Of a stretch of 64,000 nucleotides of DNA, positions 46,939 through 55,223 are shown one piece after another; the stretch's first letter is position 1; each line of letters opens with the position of its first letter. The notes beneath the pieces were generated by a model, which ran no database searches, was not told the origin of the DNA, and worked only from the letters and a program-made list of their open reading frames with translations. Both the position numbers and the translations under genes were made by a program. This stretch comes from an uncultured Flavobacteriaceae bacterium (GTDB lineage: Bacteria > Bacteroidota > Bacteroidia > Flavobacteriales > Flavobacteriaceae), in NCBI GenBank assembly GCA_913065125.1, contig CAJYAG010000003.1:124001-188000 (forward strand), given 5' to 3'.

Positions 46939-48013
46939 TTTGATAGATTGAAATTATTTTTTGCTCCTCATTTTCCCAATTCAATATGTTTTTAGCATTA
47001 ATAATTTCTTCTGAATGTTTTCTAAAATCAAACTCTTCAATTTGCTTTGCTAATAATTTAGGATTTCTATTCTGAATAATTTCTCCAAATTTATACGTGT
47101 CAATAATTTTTTTCATCTCTGGTAAATTAGAAACTAAAACAGGAACTTCTGCGTGTAAATAATCAAACAACTTATTAGGTAATGCGTATCTATAATTCAA
47201 CCCTAAATCTTCTTCTAAAGAAATGCCAATATCAGCGAGTGGAGTTAGTGCGTTCATTTCTGGCGGAGTCAGTTTTCCTAAAAAATAAACCTTTTTATCA
47301 GCAATTAATTTTACAGCGCTTTTTTTTAAGTCATTTATAATATCACCAGAACCAATCACTACAAAAATATGATTTTCGAGATGCTTCATTGTATCAAGCA
47401 TAAGTTCCAAACCTCTGCCTATATTTACTGCTCCTTGATATAAAATAATTGTTTTTCCATTTGTGTCAAAAGGAAAAACACCAATCGTGTTCTTTTTAGT
47501 TTTTGGTAAATTTCTTATGGTTTCAAAATGAGTTTTGTATTTGTTTTTATAATATTCGGCAATTGAGTCACTAACGGTGTAACAGTTTTTTAAATTTGGG
47601 ATAATTCTCCTCTCAATGCTTTCCCAGATTTTTTTCACTCTTGGTCTATCAACAAGTTCAGGAATCTCTGTAAACAACTCATGACTATCATAAATAATTG
47701 TTTTTGATTGCAATTTACTCACCAAATAATTTGGTAAAAGTGTATCTAAATCATTTGCAACCAAGATGTCTTTTTTTAGAAATAGCAATTTAAAGAAAAG
47801 ACGAATGTTGTACTCTGCATAAAATAAAAATCCGTTGTTAAAAAATAAACGCATCCTAATCGTTTTGTATTTTCTTGTAATCGGAATACTGTTTTTTAAT
47901 TTTCTTCCAATAAGAGTGATATTGTAATTATTAGAAAACAGCGTATCACAAATTTTCGCAACTCTTTGGTCAGTTGTTAAATCGTTAGTAGTAGAAATTA
48001 TAATATTTTTCAA
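46928..48013 (-). CDS. Glycosyltransferase (GT-B fold)
   Basis: About 361 residues from a TTG at 48011-48013 (read as MKNIIISTTNDLTTDQRVAKI). A longer frame from a TTG at 48055 would start inside a terminator hairpin, so I reject it. The opening STTNDLTTDQRV is a family hallmark, followed by GKTIILYQGAVNIGRGLELM and a sugar-nucleotide site with SLEEDLGLNYRYALPNKLFDYL. It probably acts with the next gene in assembling a cell-surface glycan. Confidence 0.8.
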   Translation of the reverse strand: MKNIIISTTNDLTTDQRVAKICDTLFSNNYNITLIGRKLKNSIPITRKYKTIRMRLFFNNGFLFYAEYNIRLFFKLLFLKKDILVANDLDTLLPNYLVSKLQSKTIIYDSHELFTEIPELVDRPRVKKIWESIERRIIPNLKNCYTVSDSIAEYYKNKYKTHFETIRNLPKTKKNTIGVFPFDTNGKTIILYQGAVNIGRGLELMLDTMKHLENHIFVVIGSGDIINDLKKSAVKLIADKKVYFLGKLTPPEMNALTPLADIGISLEEDLGLNYRYALPNKLFDYLHAEVPVLVSNLPEMKKIIDTYKFGEIIQNRNPKLLAKQIEEFDFRKHSEEIINAKNILNWENEEQKIISIYQNAK

Positions 48014-48037
48014 GAAGAATACTTTTAACGCAAGATA

Positions 48038-48069
48038 TAAAAAAACCCGCTCCAAATAAATGAAGCGGG
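48038..48069 (-). terminator. Intrinsic terminator upstream of the glycosyltransferases
   Basis: On the minus strand CCCGCTTCA pairs with TGGAGCGGG (one mismatch), followed by a T run. It closes the msrB-msrA transcript and decides the start of the next gene. Confidence 0.75.
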
Positions 48070-48175
48070 AAAATTGCTATGAAAAAGAATGATAAGAAAC
48101 TCTTATCAGTTACTTAGACTCTAATTTTGTTAAAAGTTTACAGGCAATTATTGCTTTTAACAAAATTTTAAGAAT
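48070..48175 (-). other. Structured 3' region of the msr operon
   Basis: Two further hairpins lie between msrA and the terminator: a perfect 14-bp inverted repeat (48123-48136 with 48154-48167, AATTTTGTTAAAAG) around 17 bases, and GATAAG/CTTATC at 48091-48107. Together with the terminator they would fold a compact tail of about 130 bases. This may be a structured 3' UTR or a small RNA. Confidence 0.4.
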
Positions 48176-48712
48176 TTACTTTAATTTATCGGCGTGTAAT
48201 CTTCTCAAGGTATTCAGTTTTGGAGTAATTACATAACTGCAATAACCTTGTTCTTTATTTTCTCTATAATAGTTTTGATGCTCAGAATCGGCTTCGTAAA
48301 AAATAGAAAACGGACTAATTTCTGTAACGATGTTGTTTTCGTAAACCTCAGATAATTGTGTTAAAACTTCGTATGCAACCTCTTTTTGAGTTTCATTCTG
48401 ATAAAAAATTACAGAACGATATTGAGTTCCTCGATCTGCTCCTTGTTGATTTAAAGTTGTAGGATCGTGTGTTGTCATAAAAATGATGAGAATCTCTGCA
48501 AATGAAATGATAGTTGCATTAAAAGTAATTTCAATCACTTCTGCATGTCCAGTTAATCCAGAACAGATTTCTCTATAGGTTGGTTTTCCAGGAACTGTTC
48601 CGCCAGAATACCCAGAAACTACTTTTTCTACACCTTTTACTTCTTGAAAAACTGCTTCTGTACACCAAAAACAGCCGCCACCAAGAATGGCAGTTTCTAA
48701 ATTATTTTTCAT
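48176..48712 (-). CDS. msrA: Peptide-methionine (S)-S-oxide reductase
   Basis: 178 residues from the ATG at 48712; repairs methionine-S-sulfoxide in proteins. The catalytic Cys14 is in GGGCFWCTEAVF. An upstream in-frame start would run 33 bases into msrB and adds unrelated residues. The ATG overlaps the msrB stop codon as ATGA, so translation is coupled. Confidence 0.96.
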   Translation of the reverse strand: MKNNLETAILGGGCFWCTEAVFQEVKGVEKVVSGYSGGTVPGKPTYREICSGLTGHAEVIEITFNATIISFAEILIIFMTTHDPTTLNQQGADRGTQYRSVIFYQNETQKEVAYEVLTQLSEVYENNIVTEISPFSIFYEADSEHQNYYRENKEQGYCSYVITPKLNTLRRLHADKLK

Positions 48713-49149
48713 TTTTTTAATTGAATTGAAATAGAATTTACACAAAAACGCAATCTGCTTGGTGCTGGTCCATCAGGAAATACATGACCTAAATGTGCAT
48801 CGCAAGTATTACACAAAACTTCAACACGAATCATTCCGTGTGTGGTGTCTTTAAAATATTTTATTGCATTTTCTTTGATTGGTTCTGTAAAACTTGGCCA
48901 ACCACTGCTAGAATCAAACTTTATATTTGAATCAAATAATTCTGTATCGCAACAAGTACACGTATATTTTCCTGTTTCGTAGGTAGAACAATGTTCACCT
49001 GTATAAGCACGTTCAGTTCCTTTTAAACGTGTAATTTGATATTGTTCTGGAGTTAATTGTGCTTTCCATTCATCCTTTGTTTTGGTAACAATTTTGTCTG
49101 GTGTTGGATTTCCTTTTGTAGCATAATTGATTACATCTTTCCAAGTCAT
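48709..49149 (-). CDS. msrB: Peptide-methionine (R)-S-oxide reductase
   Basis: 146 residues; reduces methionine-R-sulfoxide. Two CxxC pairs (CTCC and CNTC) would bind zinc, and the catalytic cysteine is in RFCVNS near the C-terminus. It has no signal peptide, so the pair MsrB/MsrA works in the cytoplasm. It is the first gene of the two-gene operon. Confidence 0.96.
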   Translation of the reverse strand: MTWKDVINYATKGNPTPDKIVTKTKDEWKAQLTPEQYQITRLKGTERAYTGEHCSTYETGKYTCTCCDTELFDSNIKFDSSSGWPSFTEPIKENAIKYFKDTTHGMIRVEVLCNTCDAHLGHVFPDGPAPSRLRFCVNSISIQLKK

Positions 49150-49215
49150 TCTTTAAATTTTAAATTCAATTATTGGTCGTAAAATATGGGTTTAAATTAC
49201 AATAATTGTTGAACT

Positions 49216-49245
49216 AAAAACCCTGTAAATTATTACAGGGTTTTT
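49216..49245 (-). terminator. Intrinsic terminator of tmRNA
   Basis: AAAAACCCTGTAA pairs perfectly with TTACAGGGTTTTT around ATTA, just beyond the tmRNA 3' end. Confidence 0.85.
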
Positions 49246-49251
49246 TATTTC

Positions 49252-49645
49252 TGTGGAGACGCCGAGAATCGAACTCGGGTCCAAACAAGCGGCCAAAAGG
49301 CTTTCTACATACTTAGTTTTTAATTAATTTTCGTCTAGTAGCTGATTAAAAACAATCCACTAAAAGCTTATCTTCTTTAGTTTCAAAATGATGTCGAAGC
49401 TCCAACATTTCTATGTTTACATTTACGATGCCCAAAAGTGAAACGCCGCAAACCAAGGCTTTTCGTGGACATAAAGCTTGCACACCTAGTGTGCCGAGGC
49501 CAATCCTACTGTAATTCGGATTAAGCAGCTAAAGCGTAGTTATCTTCGCCGTTTAAAAAAGTTGAAATAAGTTTAACGAGTCTTGATTTCATTCCTCGGT
49601 ATGCTTACATTCTAACGCGTCTTGCTGTCAAAACCAGTCGTCCCC
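49252..49645 (-). ncRNA. ssrA: Transfer-messenger RNA
   Basis: The 5' end GGGGACG (rc of 49639-49645) pairs with CGTCTCC at the 3' end (rc of 49255-49261), and the T arm GGACCCGAGTTCGATTCTCGG is present. The tag frame at 49521-49550 reads GEDNYALAA followed by TAA, after the charged alanine. The 3' CCA is not encoded: the acceptor is followed by ACAG, so CCA must be added after transcription. It rescues stalled ribosomes and tags their products. Confidence 0.97.
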
Positions 49646-49649
49646 GTTT

Positions 49650-49670
49650 ATTCTGAACTTGTTTCAGAAT
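49650..49670. repeat. REP-like palindrome in the tmRNA leader
   Basis: ATTCTGAA and TTCAGAAT around CTTGT, 5 bases upstream of the mature tmRNA 5' end and downstream of its promoter. Related to the palindrome at 30313-30333 in trpF. Confidence 0.7.
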
Positions 49671-49675
49671 CTCTT

Positions 49676-49705
49676 CAAAAGATATTCCAAAGAAGAGTTT
49701 GCAAA
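49676..49705 (-). promoter_or_regulatory. tmRNA promoter
   Basis: On the minus strand TTTG (49702-49705) is followed 17-18 bases later by TATCTTTTG (49676-49684), one base longer than TAnnTTTG. It predicts a precursor with a leader of about 25 bases. Confidence 0.5.
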
Positions 49706-49733
49706 TTTAATAATAAAAATGACAAAAATAGCG

Positions 49734-49764
49734 TTTGTACATCTTTATAAAATCAATATCTTCG
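49734..49764 (+). promoter_or_regulatory. Promoter of the saccharopine dehydrogenase-like gene
   Basis: TTTG (49734-49737), exactly 19 bases, then TATCTTCG (49757-49764), one mismatch from the -7 consensus. It is divergent from the tmRNA promoter. Confidence 0.65.
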
Positions 49765-49789
49765 AGCAAAATAAATACTTAATTAGATT

Positions 49790-50995
49790 ATGAAGTTTGG
49801 AATTATAAAAGAGCGTAAAGATCCGCCAGATAGAAGAGTGGTTTTTTCTCCAGAAAAATTACAAGAGTTTCAAAAAACATATCCAAAAGCTACTATAAAA
49901 ATTGAGCGTTCTGATATTAGAGTGTTTTCTGATGCAGATTATGAAAAAGCAGGGTTTGAAGTTGTAAAAGATATTTCTGATTGTGATGTGTTGTTGGGCG
50001 TGAAGGAAGTACCGATTGAATTTTTAATTCCGAATAAAAAGTATTTTTTCTTTTCTCATACCATAAAAAAACAACCGTATAATAGAGATTTATTACTCGC
50101 AATTTTAGAGAAAAATATCGAATTATACGATCATGAAACCATCGTAAAAGAAAACGGAGCTCGCTTAATTGGTTTCGGGCGTTATGCCGGAATTGTTGGT
50201 GCATATAATGGTTTTAGAGCATTTGGTTTAAAAAAAGAGACATTTAATTTACCAAAGGCAGAAGCTTTGGTTGATCAAAAAAATTTGATTGAAGAACTTA
50301 ATAAAATTAAGTTACCAAATCTTAAAGTCTTATTAACAGGAAGCGGAAAAGTTGCACACGGAGCAAAAGAAATGTTAGATGCAATGCGCATTAAAAAAAT
50401 TTCTGTTGAATCGTATTTAAACGACACTTTTAATGAGCCAGTTTATTGTCTAATTGATGTGTTAGATTATAATAAACGTAAAGACGGAAAAGTTTTAAAT
50501 AGAAAAGATTTTTACAAACATCCAGAAAATTACGAATCTAATTTTATGCGTTTTGCAAAAGTGACGGATTATTTTATTGCTGGACACTTTTTTGGCGATG
50601 GTTCTCCGTATTTATTTACTAGAGAAGATGCAAAATCCAACGATTTTAATATCAAATTAGTAGCAGACATTTCTTGTGATATTGATGGCCCAGTTGCATC
50701 AACATTAAGAGCATCAACAATTGCAGATCCAATTTATGGTTACAATCCTCAAACAGAATCAGAAGTTGATTATAAAGATGAAAACGCTATTGTAGTAATG
50801 GCTGTTGATAATTTACCCTGCGAATTACCAAATGATGCAAGTGTTGGTTTTGGTGAATTATTTCTTAAGAATGTAATTCCGGCTTTTTATAATGATGATA
50901 AAAACGGAATTTTAGCAAGAGCAAAAATGACAGAAAACGGAAAGTTGACAGCACGTTTTTCGTATTTGCAAGATTATGTTGACGGTAATGAATAG
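49790..50995 (+). CDS. Saccharopine dehydrogenase-like / alanine dehydrogenase-like oxidoreductase
   Basis: 401 residues. The N-terminal MKFGIIKERKDPPDRRVVFSP and the ARLIGFGRYAGIVGAYNGFRA segment are those of the AlaDH/PNT N-terminal family that includes lysine-forming saccharopine dehydrogenase. A Rossmann loop (LLTGSGKVAHGAKEML) follows at about residues 180-195, then DISCDIDGPVASTLRAST. In Bacteroidota such proteins are annotated as saccharopine dehydrogenases, but the physiological substrate is not established. It is NAD(P)-dependent by fold. Confidence 0.75.
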   Translation: MKFGIIKERKDPPDRRVVFSPEKLQEFQKTYPKATIKIERSDIRVFSDADYEKAGFEVVKDISDCDVLLGVKEVPIEFLIPNKKYFFFSHTIKKQPYNRDLLLAILEKNIELYDHETIVKENGARLIGFGRYAGIVGAYNGFRAFGLKKETFNLPKAEALVDQKNLIEELNKIKLPNLKVLLTGSGKVAHGAKEMLDAMRIKKISVESYLNDTFNEPVYCLIDVLDYNKRKDGKVLNRKDFYKHPENYESNFMRFAKVTDYFIAGHFFGDGSPYLFTREDAKSNDFNIKLVADISCDIDGPVASTLRASTIADPIYGYNPQTESEVDYKDENAIVVMAVDNLPCELPNDASVGFGELFLKNVIPAFYNDDKNGILARAKMTENGKLTARFSYLQDYVDGNE

Positions 50996-51008
50996 TTTTA
51001 TTAGAACT

Positions 51009-51035
51009 GTCTCCTTTTGCAGAGTCGAAAGGTTT
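51009..51035. repeat. Degenerate dispersed repeat
   Basis: TGTCTCCTTTTGCAGAGTCG then AAAGGTTT: a decayed half of the CTCGAGCGCAGTCGAG element seen in the trp operon, just before the DUF3820 gene. Confidence 0.45.
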
Positions 51036-51053
51036 ATTTATCATTAAAATTAA

Positions 51054-51275
51054 ATGGAACAAAATCAGCAATTTTTAATTGATACTTCAAAAATGAAAAT
51101 GCCGTACGGAAAATACAAAGGTACTTTTCTAATCGATTTGCCAGAACATTATGTGGTTTGGTACAACAACAAAGGGTTTCCGAAAGGAAAACTTGGGCAA
51201 ATGTTGGGTTTGGTGTATGAATTAAAACTAAATGGTTTAGAGGATATTATTCGAAAAATAAGACGTCAATATTAA
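51054..51275 (+). CDS. DUF3820 family protein
   Basis: 73 residues. The core MPYGKYKGTFLIDLPEHYVVWYNNKGFPKG is typical of DUF3820, small cytoplasmic proteins of unknown function related to a putative nucleic-acid-binding fold. It follows the saccharopine dehydrogenase-like gene after 58 bases and could be cotranscribed. Confidence 0.8.
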   Translation: MEQNQQFLIDTSKMKMPYGKYKGTFLIDLPEHYVVWYNNKGFPKGKLGQMLGLVYELKLNGLEDIIRKIRRQY

Positions 51276-51299
51276 AAAAGTTGATATAAATTTTATTAT

Positions 51300-51887
51300 T
51301 TATTGTACAGCTTTTCTTGTAAAGAATCCATAAAATATATGAGCAACTCCAAGGCTCATTAAAAGGTGAAAGTTCATTCCGTTTGTATTCAAAGTGATAA
51401 TTCCTAATAAAAAACAAAACATAGAGAAGTAATACAATACTATTGATTTACTGAAATTCAAAATCATTAAAATACATCCATAACCAATTAAAAAAGCAGG
51501 AATTAAAAATTGCTCTTCTCCAATTCTTAAGAAGTAAAACTCAATAAAGTAGAGTAGTGTAATTAGTATTATTAAGAATAAAATAGATGTTTTTGAATTC
51601 CGATTCCAGATTTTATTACCAATTTTCCGTTGTAATCTTCTGTTTCCAAAAAATAATGCAAGCATAGAAAATAATACAACCAATACCGTAATAATGACGA
51701 TAAGCCCTTCTAAAAAGTTAACGGTTAAGAATCCAAATGGAGAAGAATCGGTACTAAAACCTTCAATGGTTGTCTTTATCAATAAGGCACCGATTAGAAT
51801 ATAAATTCCAATAAAAATACTGGGTCTTCCTCTTAATGTAAAGTTGAAGCTTGTGTTCTTAATTAAATTCTTATTTTTAGCCATCAT
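51300..51887 (-). CDS. Multispanning membrane protein of unknown function
   Basis: 195 residues; begins with MMAKNKNLIK, and the second Met may be the true start. Six hydrophobic segments can be picked out (for example SIFIGIYILIGALLI, GLIVIITVLVVLFSMLALFF, TSILFLIILITLLYFIEFYF). A short basic loop (GNRRLQRKIGNKIWNRNSK) lies in the middle. I do not recognise a family. It is divergent from the DUF1801 gene. Confidence 0.6.
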   Translation of the reverse strand: MMAKNKNLIKNTSFNFTLRGRPSIFIGIYILIGALLIKTTIEGFSTDSSPFGFLTVNFLEGLIVIITVLVVLFSMLALFFGNRRLQRKIGNKIWNRNSKTSILFLIILITLLYFIEFYFLRIGEEQFLIPAFLIGYGCILMILNFSKSIVLYYFSMFCFLLGIITLNTNGMNFHLLMSLGVAHIFYGFFTRKAVQ

Positions 51888-51908
51888 TGTAAAGCTAATA
51901 TACGAAAA

Positions 51909-52277
51909 ATGAAACCAGCTGAAGAATATATTCTTAGTAGACCAGAACCTTTTAAATCGATATTAGTACACTTGCAATTGTTGATTGAAGGAAGTTATTC
52001 TAATGTAGAATTGAGATATAAATGGAAAATTCCGGTGTATTATATTGATGATAATCCGTTTTGTTATTTAAACGCTTCTATTAAAAAAGGATATGTTGAT
52101 GTTTGTTTTTGGGCTTCTGCTCATTTAAAATACAACGAATATTTAATTACTGAAGGAAGGAAAATAGTAAAGTCTTTACGTTATTTTAAGCTAGAAGACA
52201 TCAATGAAAACGTATTGCTTTCGGTTTTAGAAGAAGCGTATCATTCTAAAGAAAAAGGCTTTTACAAGAAAAAATAA
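51909..52277 (+). CDS. DUF1801 family protein
   Basis: 122 residues, with PVYYIDDNPFCYLNA and YVDVCFWASAHL typical of the YdhG-like/DUF1801 fold, a small cytoplasmic protein. The function is unknown. Its stop codon abuts that of the convergent transglutaminase gene exactly, without a terminator. Confidence 0.8.
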   Translation: MKPAEEYILSRPEPFKSILVHLQLLIEGSYSNVELRYKWKIPVYYIDDNPFCYLNASIKKGYVDVCFWASAHLKYNEYLITEGRKIVKSLRYFKLEDINENVLLSVLEEAYHSKEKGFYKKK

Positions 52278-53228
52278 TTATCGAATTTTATATTGCAATG
52301 CAATTTCATTATTGATAAAAATATACAATTCGGTTTTCCGTTTCTTTTCTAAATTGATGGTAAAACTTCCGTTGGAATTATCAAAAGTAACATTTGCTTT
52401 TTTACCGTAGCGTTGCCCTTTAAATAGATAGCCAACAACATCAGTAGAAGTTAAGTTTTTGATTTTAATTTCAATTACTTTTTTACCAGAAATAATACCG
52501 TTTTTTGGAGAGATTAATGTTAGGTTTTTATAAAAAAAACCTTGACCAATTATTGGTTGATTTGCATAGGTTTTTCCGTTCATTGGTTTTTGTACCAATT
52601 GCCAAGCATCACTTTCTGGTAAATGAGTTCTTAATAATTCAGCCGGATTTGGATAAAAATAATATTCTGTAAAATTCTTTTCCCATTGATTATTAACCGC
52701 GTAACCAGCAGCCCAAGTTGCGTCAATTAATTGCCATTTGTTATTTAGTTTTACGGCATTCCAAGCATGATTTGAAGTTGTTGGAATGACACCAATTTCA
52801 TTTGAAGAGTTTCGAGCGTAACCTTTTATGATTACAGCTTCGATTTGTAATAAATCACACACTTTCTTAAACGACTGCGCATAACCTTCGCAAACAGATT
52901 TTCTTTTTTTAAAAGTTTCGTTTACAATATCGTCTTTTATCTGTTGTAATTTTGCTTGTTTTTCTGCTTCATTTTTATAACTAAATCCAACTTGTTTGGT
53001 TGTTGGATTGTAGAATTCCTCTAAATCATATTTAATATTTTCTGTCAGCCAGATAAATGTTGCTCTAATTTTATCGGCTTCAGACGTGAAATCTGCATCA
53101 ATTTTTGCTGCTAATTTTTGAGCAGAATTAAATGTAGGGTAGCGTTTTACTTTCGCATCAACATCCGTATAATTTTGAGATTGAACGCCAATACTTATAA
53201 AAAGAAATAAAAGGAATAGTTGCTTCAT
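52278..53228 (-). CDS. Transglutaminase-like domain secreted protein
   Basis: 316 residues with a signal peptide (ending GVQS). The catalytic triad of a transglutaminase/cysteine-protease fold is visible: Cys in SVCEGYAQSFKKVC, His in NHAWNAVKL, and Asp in LIDATWAAG. A beta-sandwich follows from about residue 230. Similar proteins are cysteine peptidases of the envelope in Bacteroidota; the substrate is unknown. It lies 22 bases below kdsA on the same strand, so cotranscription is likely. Confidence 0.82.
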   Translation of the reverse strand: MKQLFLLFLFISIGVQSQNYTDVDAKVKRYPTFNSAQKLAAKIDADFTSEADKIRATFIWLTENIKYDLEEFYNPTTKQVGFSYKNEAEKQAKLQQIKDDIVNETFKKRKSVCEGYAQSFKKVCDLLQIEAVIIKGYARNSSNEIGVIPTTSNHAWNAVKLNNKWQLIDATWAAGYAVNNQWEKNFTEYYFYPNPAELLRTHLPESDAWQLVQKPMNGKTYANQPIIGQGFFYKNLTLISPKNGIISGKKVIEIKIKNLTSTDVVGYLFKGQRYGKKANVTFDNSNGSFTINLEKKRKTELYIFINNEIALQYKIR

Positions 53229-53250
53229 AAAACAATAACAACTTATCAGA

Positions 53251-54069
53251 TTATAAATTGTTTACCGTTTTTCTAATGGCAACTAAATTGCTGAGTAAAT
53301 TTTCTAAATGATCTAAATGCAACATATTTGCACCATCACTTTTTGCATTTGCAGGATCAAAATGGGTTTCTAAAAACAAACCATCAACATTATTTACAAC
53401 ACCGGCTCTTGCAATTGTTTCTATCATATCTGGTCTTCCTCCAGTTACTCCAGAATCTTGATTAGGTTGTTGTAATGAATGTGTAATATCTAAAACGGTT
53501 GGCGCAAATTTACGCATTTCAGGAATTCCTCTAAAGTCAACAATCATGTCTTGATAACCAAACATGGTTCCTCTATCGGTAATCATTACTTGCGTATTTC
53601 CAGAATCAATTACTTTTTGAACTGCATGTTTCATGGCAGTCGGACTCATAAATTGTCCTTTTTTTAAGTTGACAACTTTACCTGTTTTTGCCGCAGCAAC
53701 CACCAAATCCGTTTGACGAACTAAAAAAGCTGGAATTTGCAATACATCAACATATTGTGCAGCTCTTTCTGCATCTGACGCTTCATGAATATCAGTTACA
53801 GTTGGTACGTTAAAGGTTTCTGAAACTTTGCGTAAAATTTTCAATGCTTTTTCATCACCAATTCCAGTAAAACTATCCACTCTACTTCGGTTTGCTTTTT
53901 TAAAACTTCCTTTAAAAACAAACGGAATTTCTAGTTTGTCAGTTACTTGCAACACTTTTTCTGCAATTCGCATCGCCATATCTTCACCTTCAATAGAACA
54001 AGGTCCGGCAAGTAAAAAAAAGTTGTTAGAATTGGTGTGTTTGATGTTGGGAATTAATGTAAGATCCAT
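53251..54069 (-). CDS. kdsA: 3-deoxy-8-phosphooctulonate synthase
   Basis: 272 residues; condenses arabinose 5-phosphate and PEP to KDO 8-phosphate for lipopolysaccharide. Motifs LLAGPCSIEGED, FKGSFKKANRSR and the DITHSLQQPN segment are diagnostic for KdsA. KDO synthesis implies a conventional LPS outer membrane. Confidence 0.96.
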   Translation of the reverse strand: MDLTLIPNIKHTNSNNFFLLAGPCSIEGEDMAMRIAEKVLQVTDKLEIPFVFKGSFKKANRSRVDSFTGIGDEKALKILRKVSETFNVPTVTDIHEASDAERAAQYVDVLQIPAFLVRQTDLVVAAAKTGKVVNLKKGQFMSPTAMKHAVQKVIDSGNTQVMITDRGTMFGYQDMIVDFRGIPEMRKFAPTVLDITHSLQQPNQDSGVTGGRPDMIETIARAGVVNNVDGLFLETHFDPANAKSDGANMLHLDHLENLLSNLVAIRKTVNNL

Positions 54070-54085
54070 TGAAAAATAATTTTAG

Positions 54086-54093
54086 CAAAAATA
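54086..54093 (-). promoter_or_regulatory. kdsA -7 promoter box
   Basis: TATTTTTG on the minus strand matches TAnnTTTG, 16 bases upstream of the start codon. Confidence 0.45.
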
Positions 54094-54145
54094 CAAAATA
54101 ATTATTGCTTTTGAATTCATATCTTTAGCACTTAAATTTATAACC

Positions 54146-55147
54146 ATGAAAAAAATACTTACACTTCTTTTTGCTTTTGTATTGCTGTATTCTTGCAAAA
54201 CAAATAAAGAAAACACCAATCAAGAAATTACAGTAGAAAGTATCGATACAACTACAGTTAGAAAACATTTATATACGCTAGCCTCCGATAAAATGGAAGG
54301 TAGACGTACTGGAACACCAGGAATTGAAAAAGCGGCTCAATATATTGAGGGTGAGTTTAAAAGAATAGGCTTACAGACTTATGATACCTTAACAGATTTT
54401 AGACAAAGATTTAGTTTTGAGGACAGAAGAACTAAAAAGAAAATAGCAGCTTTTAATGTTATAGGGATTTTAGAAGGGAAAAGTAAAAAAGACGAATATG
54501 TAGTTGTTTCAGGACATTATGATCACCTAGGAATTAGAAAAAGAGAAGGCCAGTTAGACAGTATTTATAATGGAGCAGATGATGATGCTTCTGGTACAAC
54601 TGCTGTTTTAGCGTTGGCAGAATACTTTAAGAAAAAAGGAAATAACGAGCGTACTATTGTGTTTGTTGCTTTTACAGGAGAAGAAATGGGCTTATTAGGT
54701 TCAAGACATTTTGGAAAAGATGTTGAGGCAAGTAAATTTGTTGCAGGAATCAATATTGAAATGATTGGAAAAGATTCTGAATTTGGTCCAAAAACAGCTT
54801 GGTTAACAGGATTTGATCGTTCTGATTTTGGGAAAATAATTCAAAAGAACTTAGAAGGAACAGGATATGTTTTACATCCAGATCCGTATGATAAGCAAAA
54901 TTTGTTTTTTAGATCAGACAATGCATCTTTAGCAAGATTAGGAATCCCTTCTCATACATTTTCAACAGTTCCTTTGCCAACAGATAAGCACTATCACAAA
55001 GCTTCAGATGAAGCAACTACACTAAAAGTATCTGTTGTAACTGAAACCATTAGAGCCATAGCTTTAGGAACAGAAAGTATTATCAACGGGAAAGATACTC
55101 CAACAAGAGTTCAGTTAACTGAAAAGGAAATGGGAGGAAGACGTTAG
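54146..55147 (+). CDS. M28 family zinc peptidase lipoprotein
   Basis: 333 residues, with a lipobox (LLYSC). Zinc ligands occur in order: SGHYDHLG, NGADDDASGT, FTGEEMGLLGS, IEMIGKDSE and HYHKASDEATT. It is shorter than the other M28 peptidase in this window and lacks an obvious protease-associated domain. It is probably a periplasmic aminopeptidase. A terminator follows. Confidence 0.9.
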   Translation: MKKILTLLFAFVLLYSCKTNKENTNQEITVESIDTTTVRKHLYTLASDKMEGRRTGTPGIEKAAQYIEGEFKRIGLQTYDTLTDFRQRFSFEDRRTKKKIAAFNVIGILEGKSKKDEYVVVSGHYDHLGIRKREGQLDSIYNGADDDASGTTAVLALAEYFKKKGNNERTIVFVAFTGEEMGLLGSRHFGKDVEASKFVAGINIEMIGKDSEFGPKTAWLTGFDRSDFGKIIQKNLEGTGYVLHPDPYDKQNLFFRSDNASLARLGIPSHTFSTVPLPTDKHYHKASDEATTLKVSVVTETIRAIALGTESIINGKDTPTRVQLTEKEMGGRR

Positions 55148-55168
55148 TAGAAGTTTTCTATATTATAT

Positions 55169-55206
55169 AAAAAAAATCCTCTAAATTAATTTAGAGGATT
55201 TTTTTT
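55169..55206. terminator. Bidirectional terminator
   Basis: AAATCCTCTAAA pairs perfectly with TTTAGAGGATTT around TTAA, with long A and T runs. It serves the M28 peptidase gene and the convergent outer-membrane protein gene. Confidence 0.88.
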
Positions 55207-55223
55207 ATGTATTGTAAAAAAGT

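Noticed and set aside
48014..48055. TTG start at 48055 for the first glycosyltransferase
   Set aside because: It lies inside the terminator hairpin of the msr operon; the TTG at 48013 gives the usual family start.
48085..48123. 12-codon plus-strand frame starting MKKNDKK
   Set aside because: It is too short and lies across a hairpin of the opposite-strand transcript; no promoter or conserved feature supports it.
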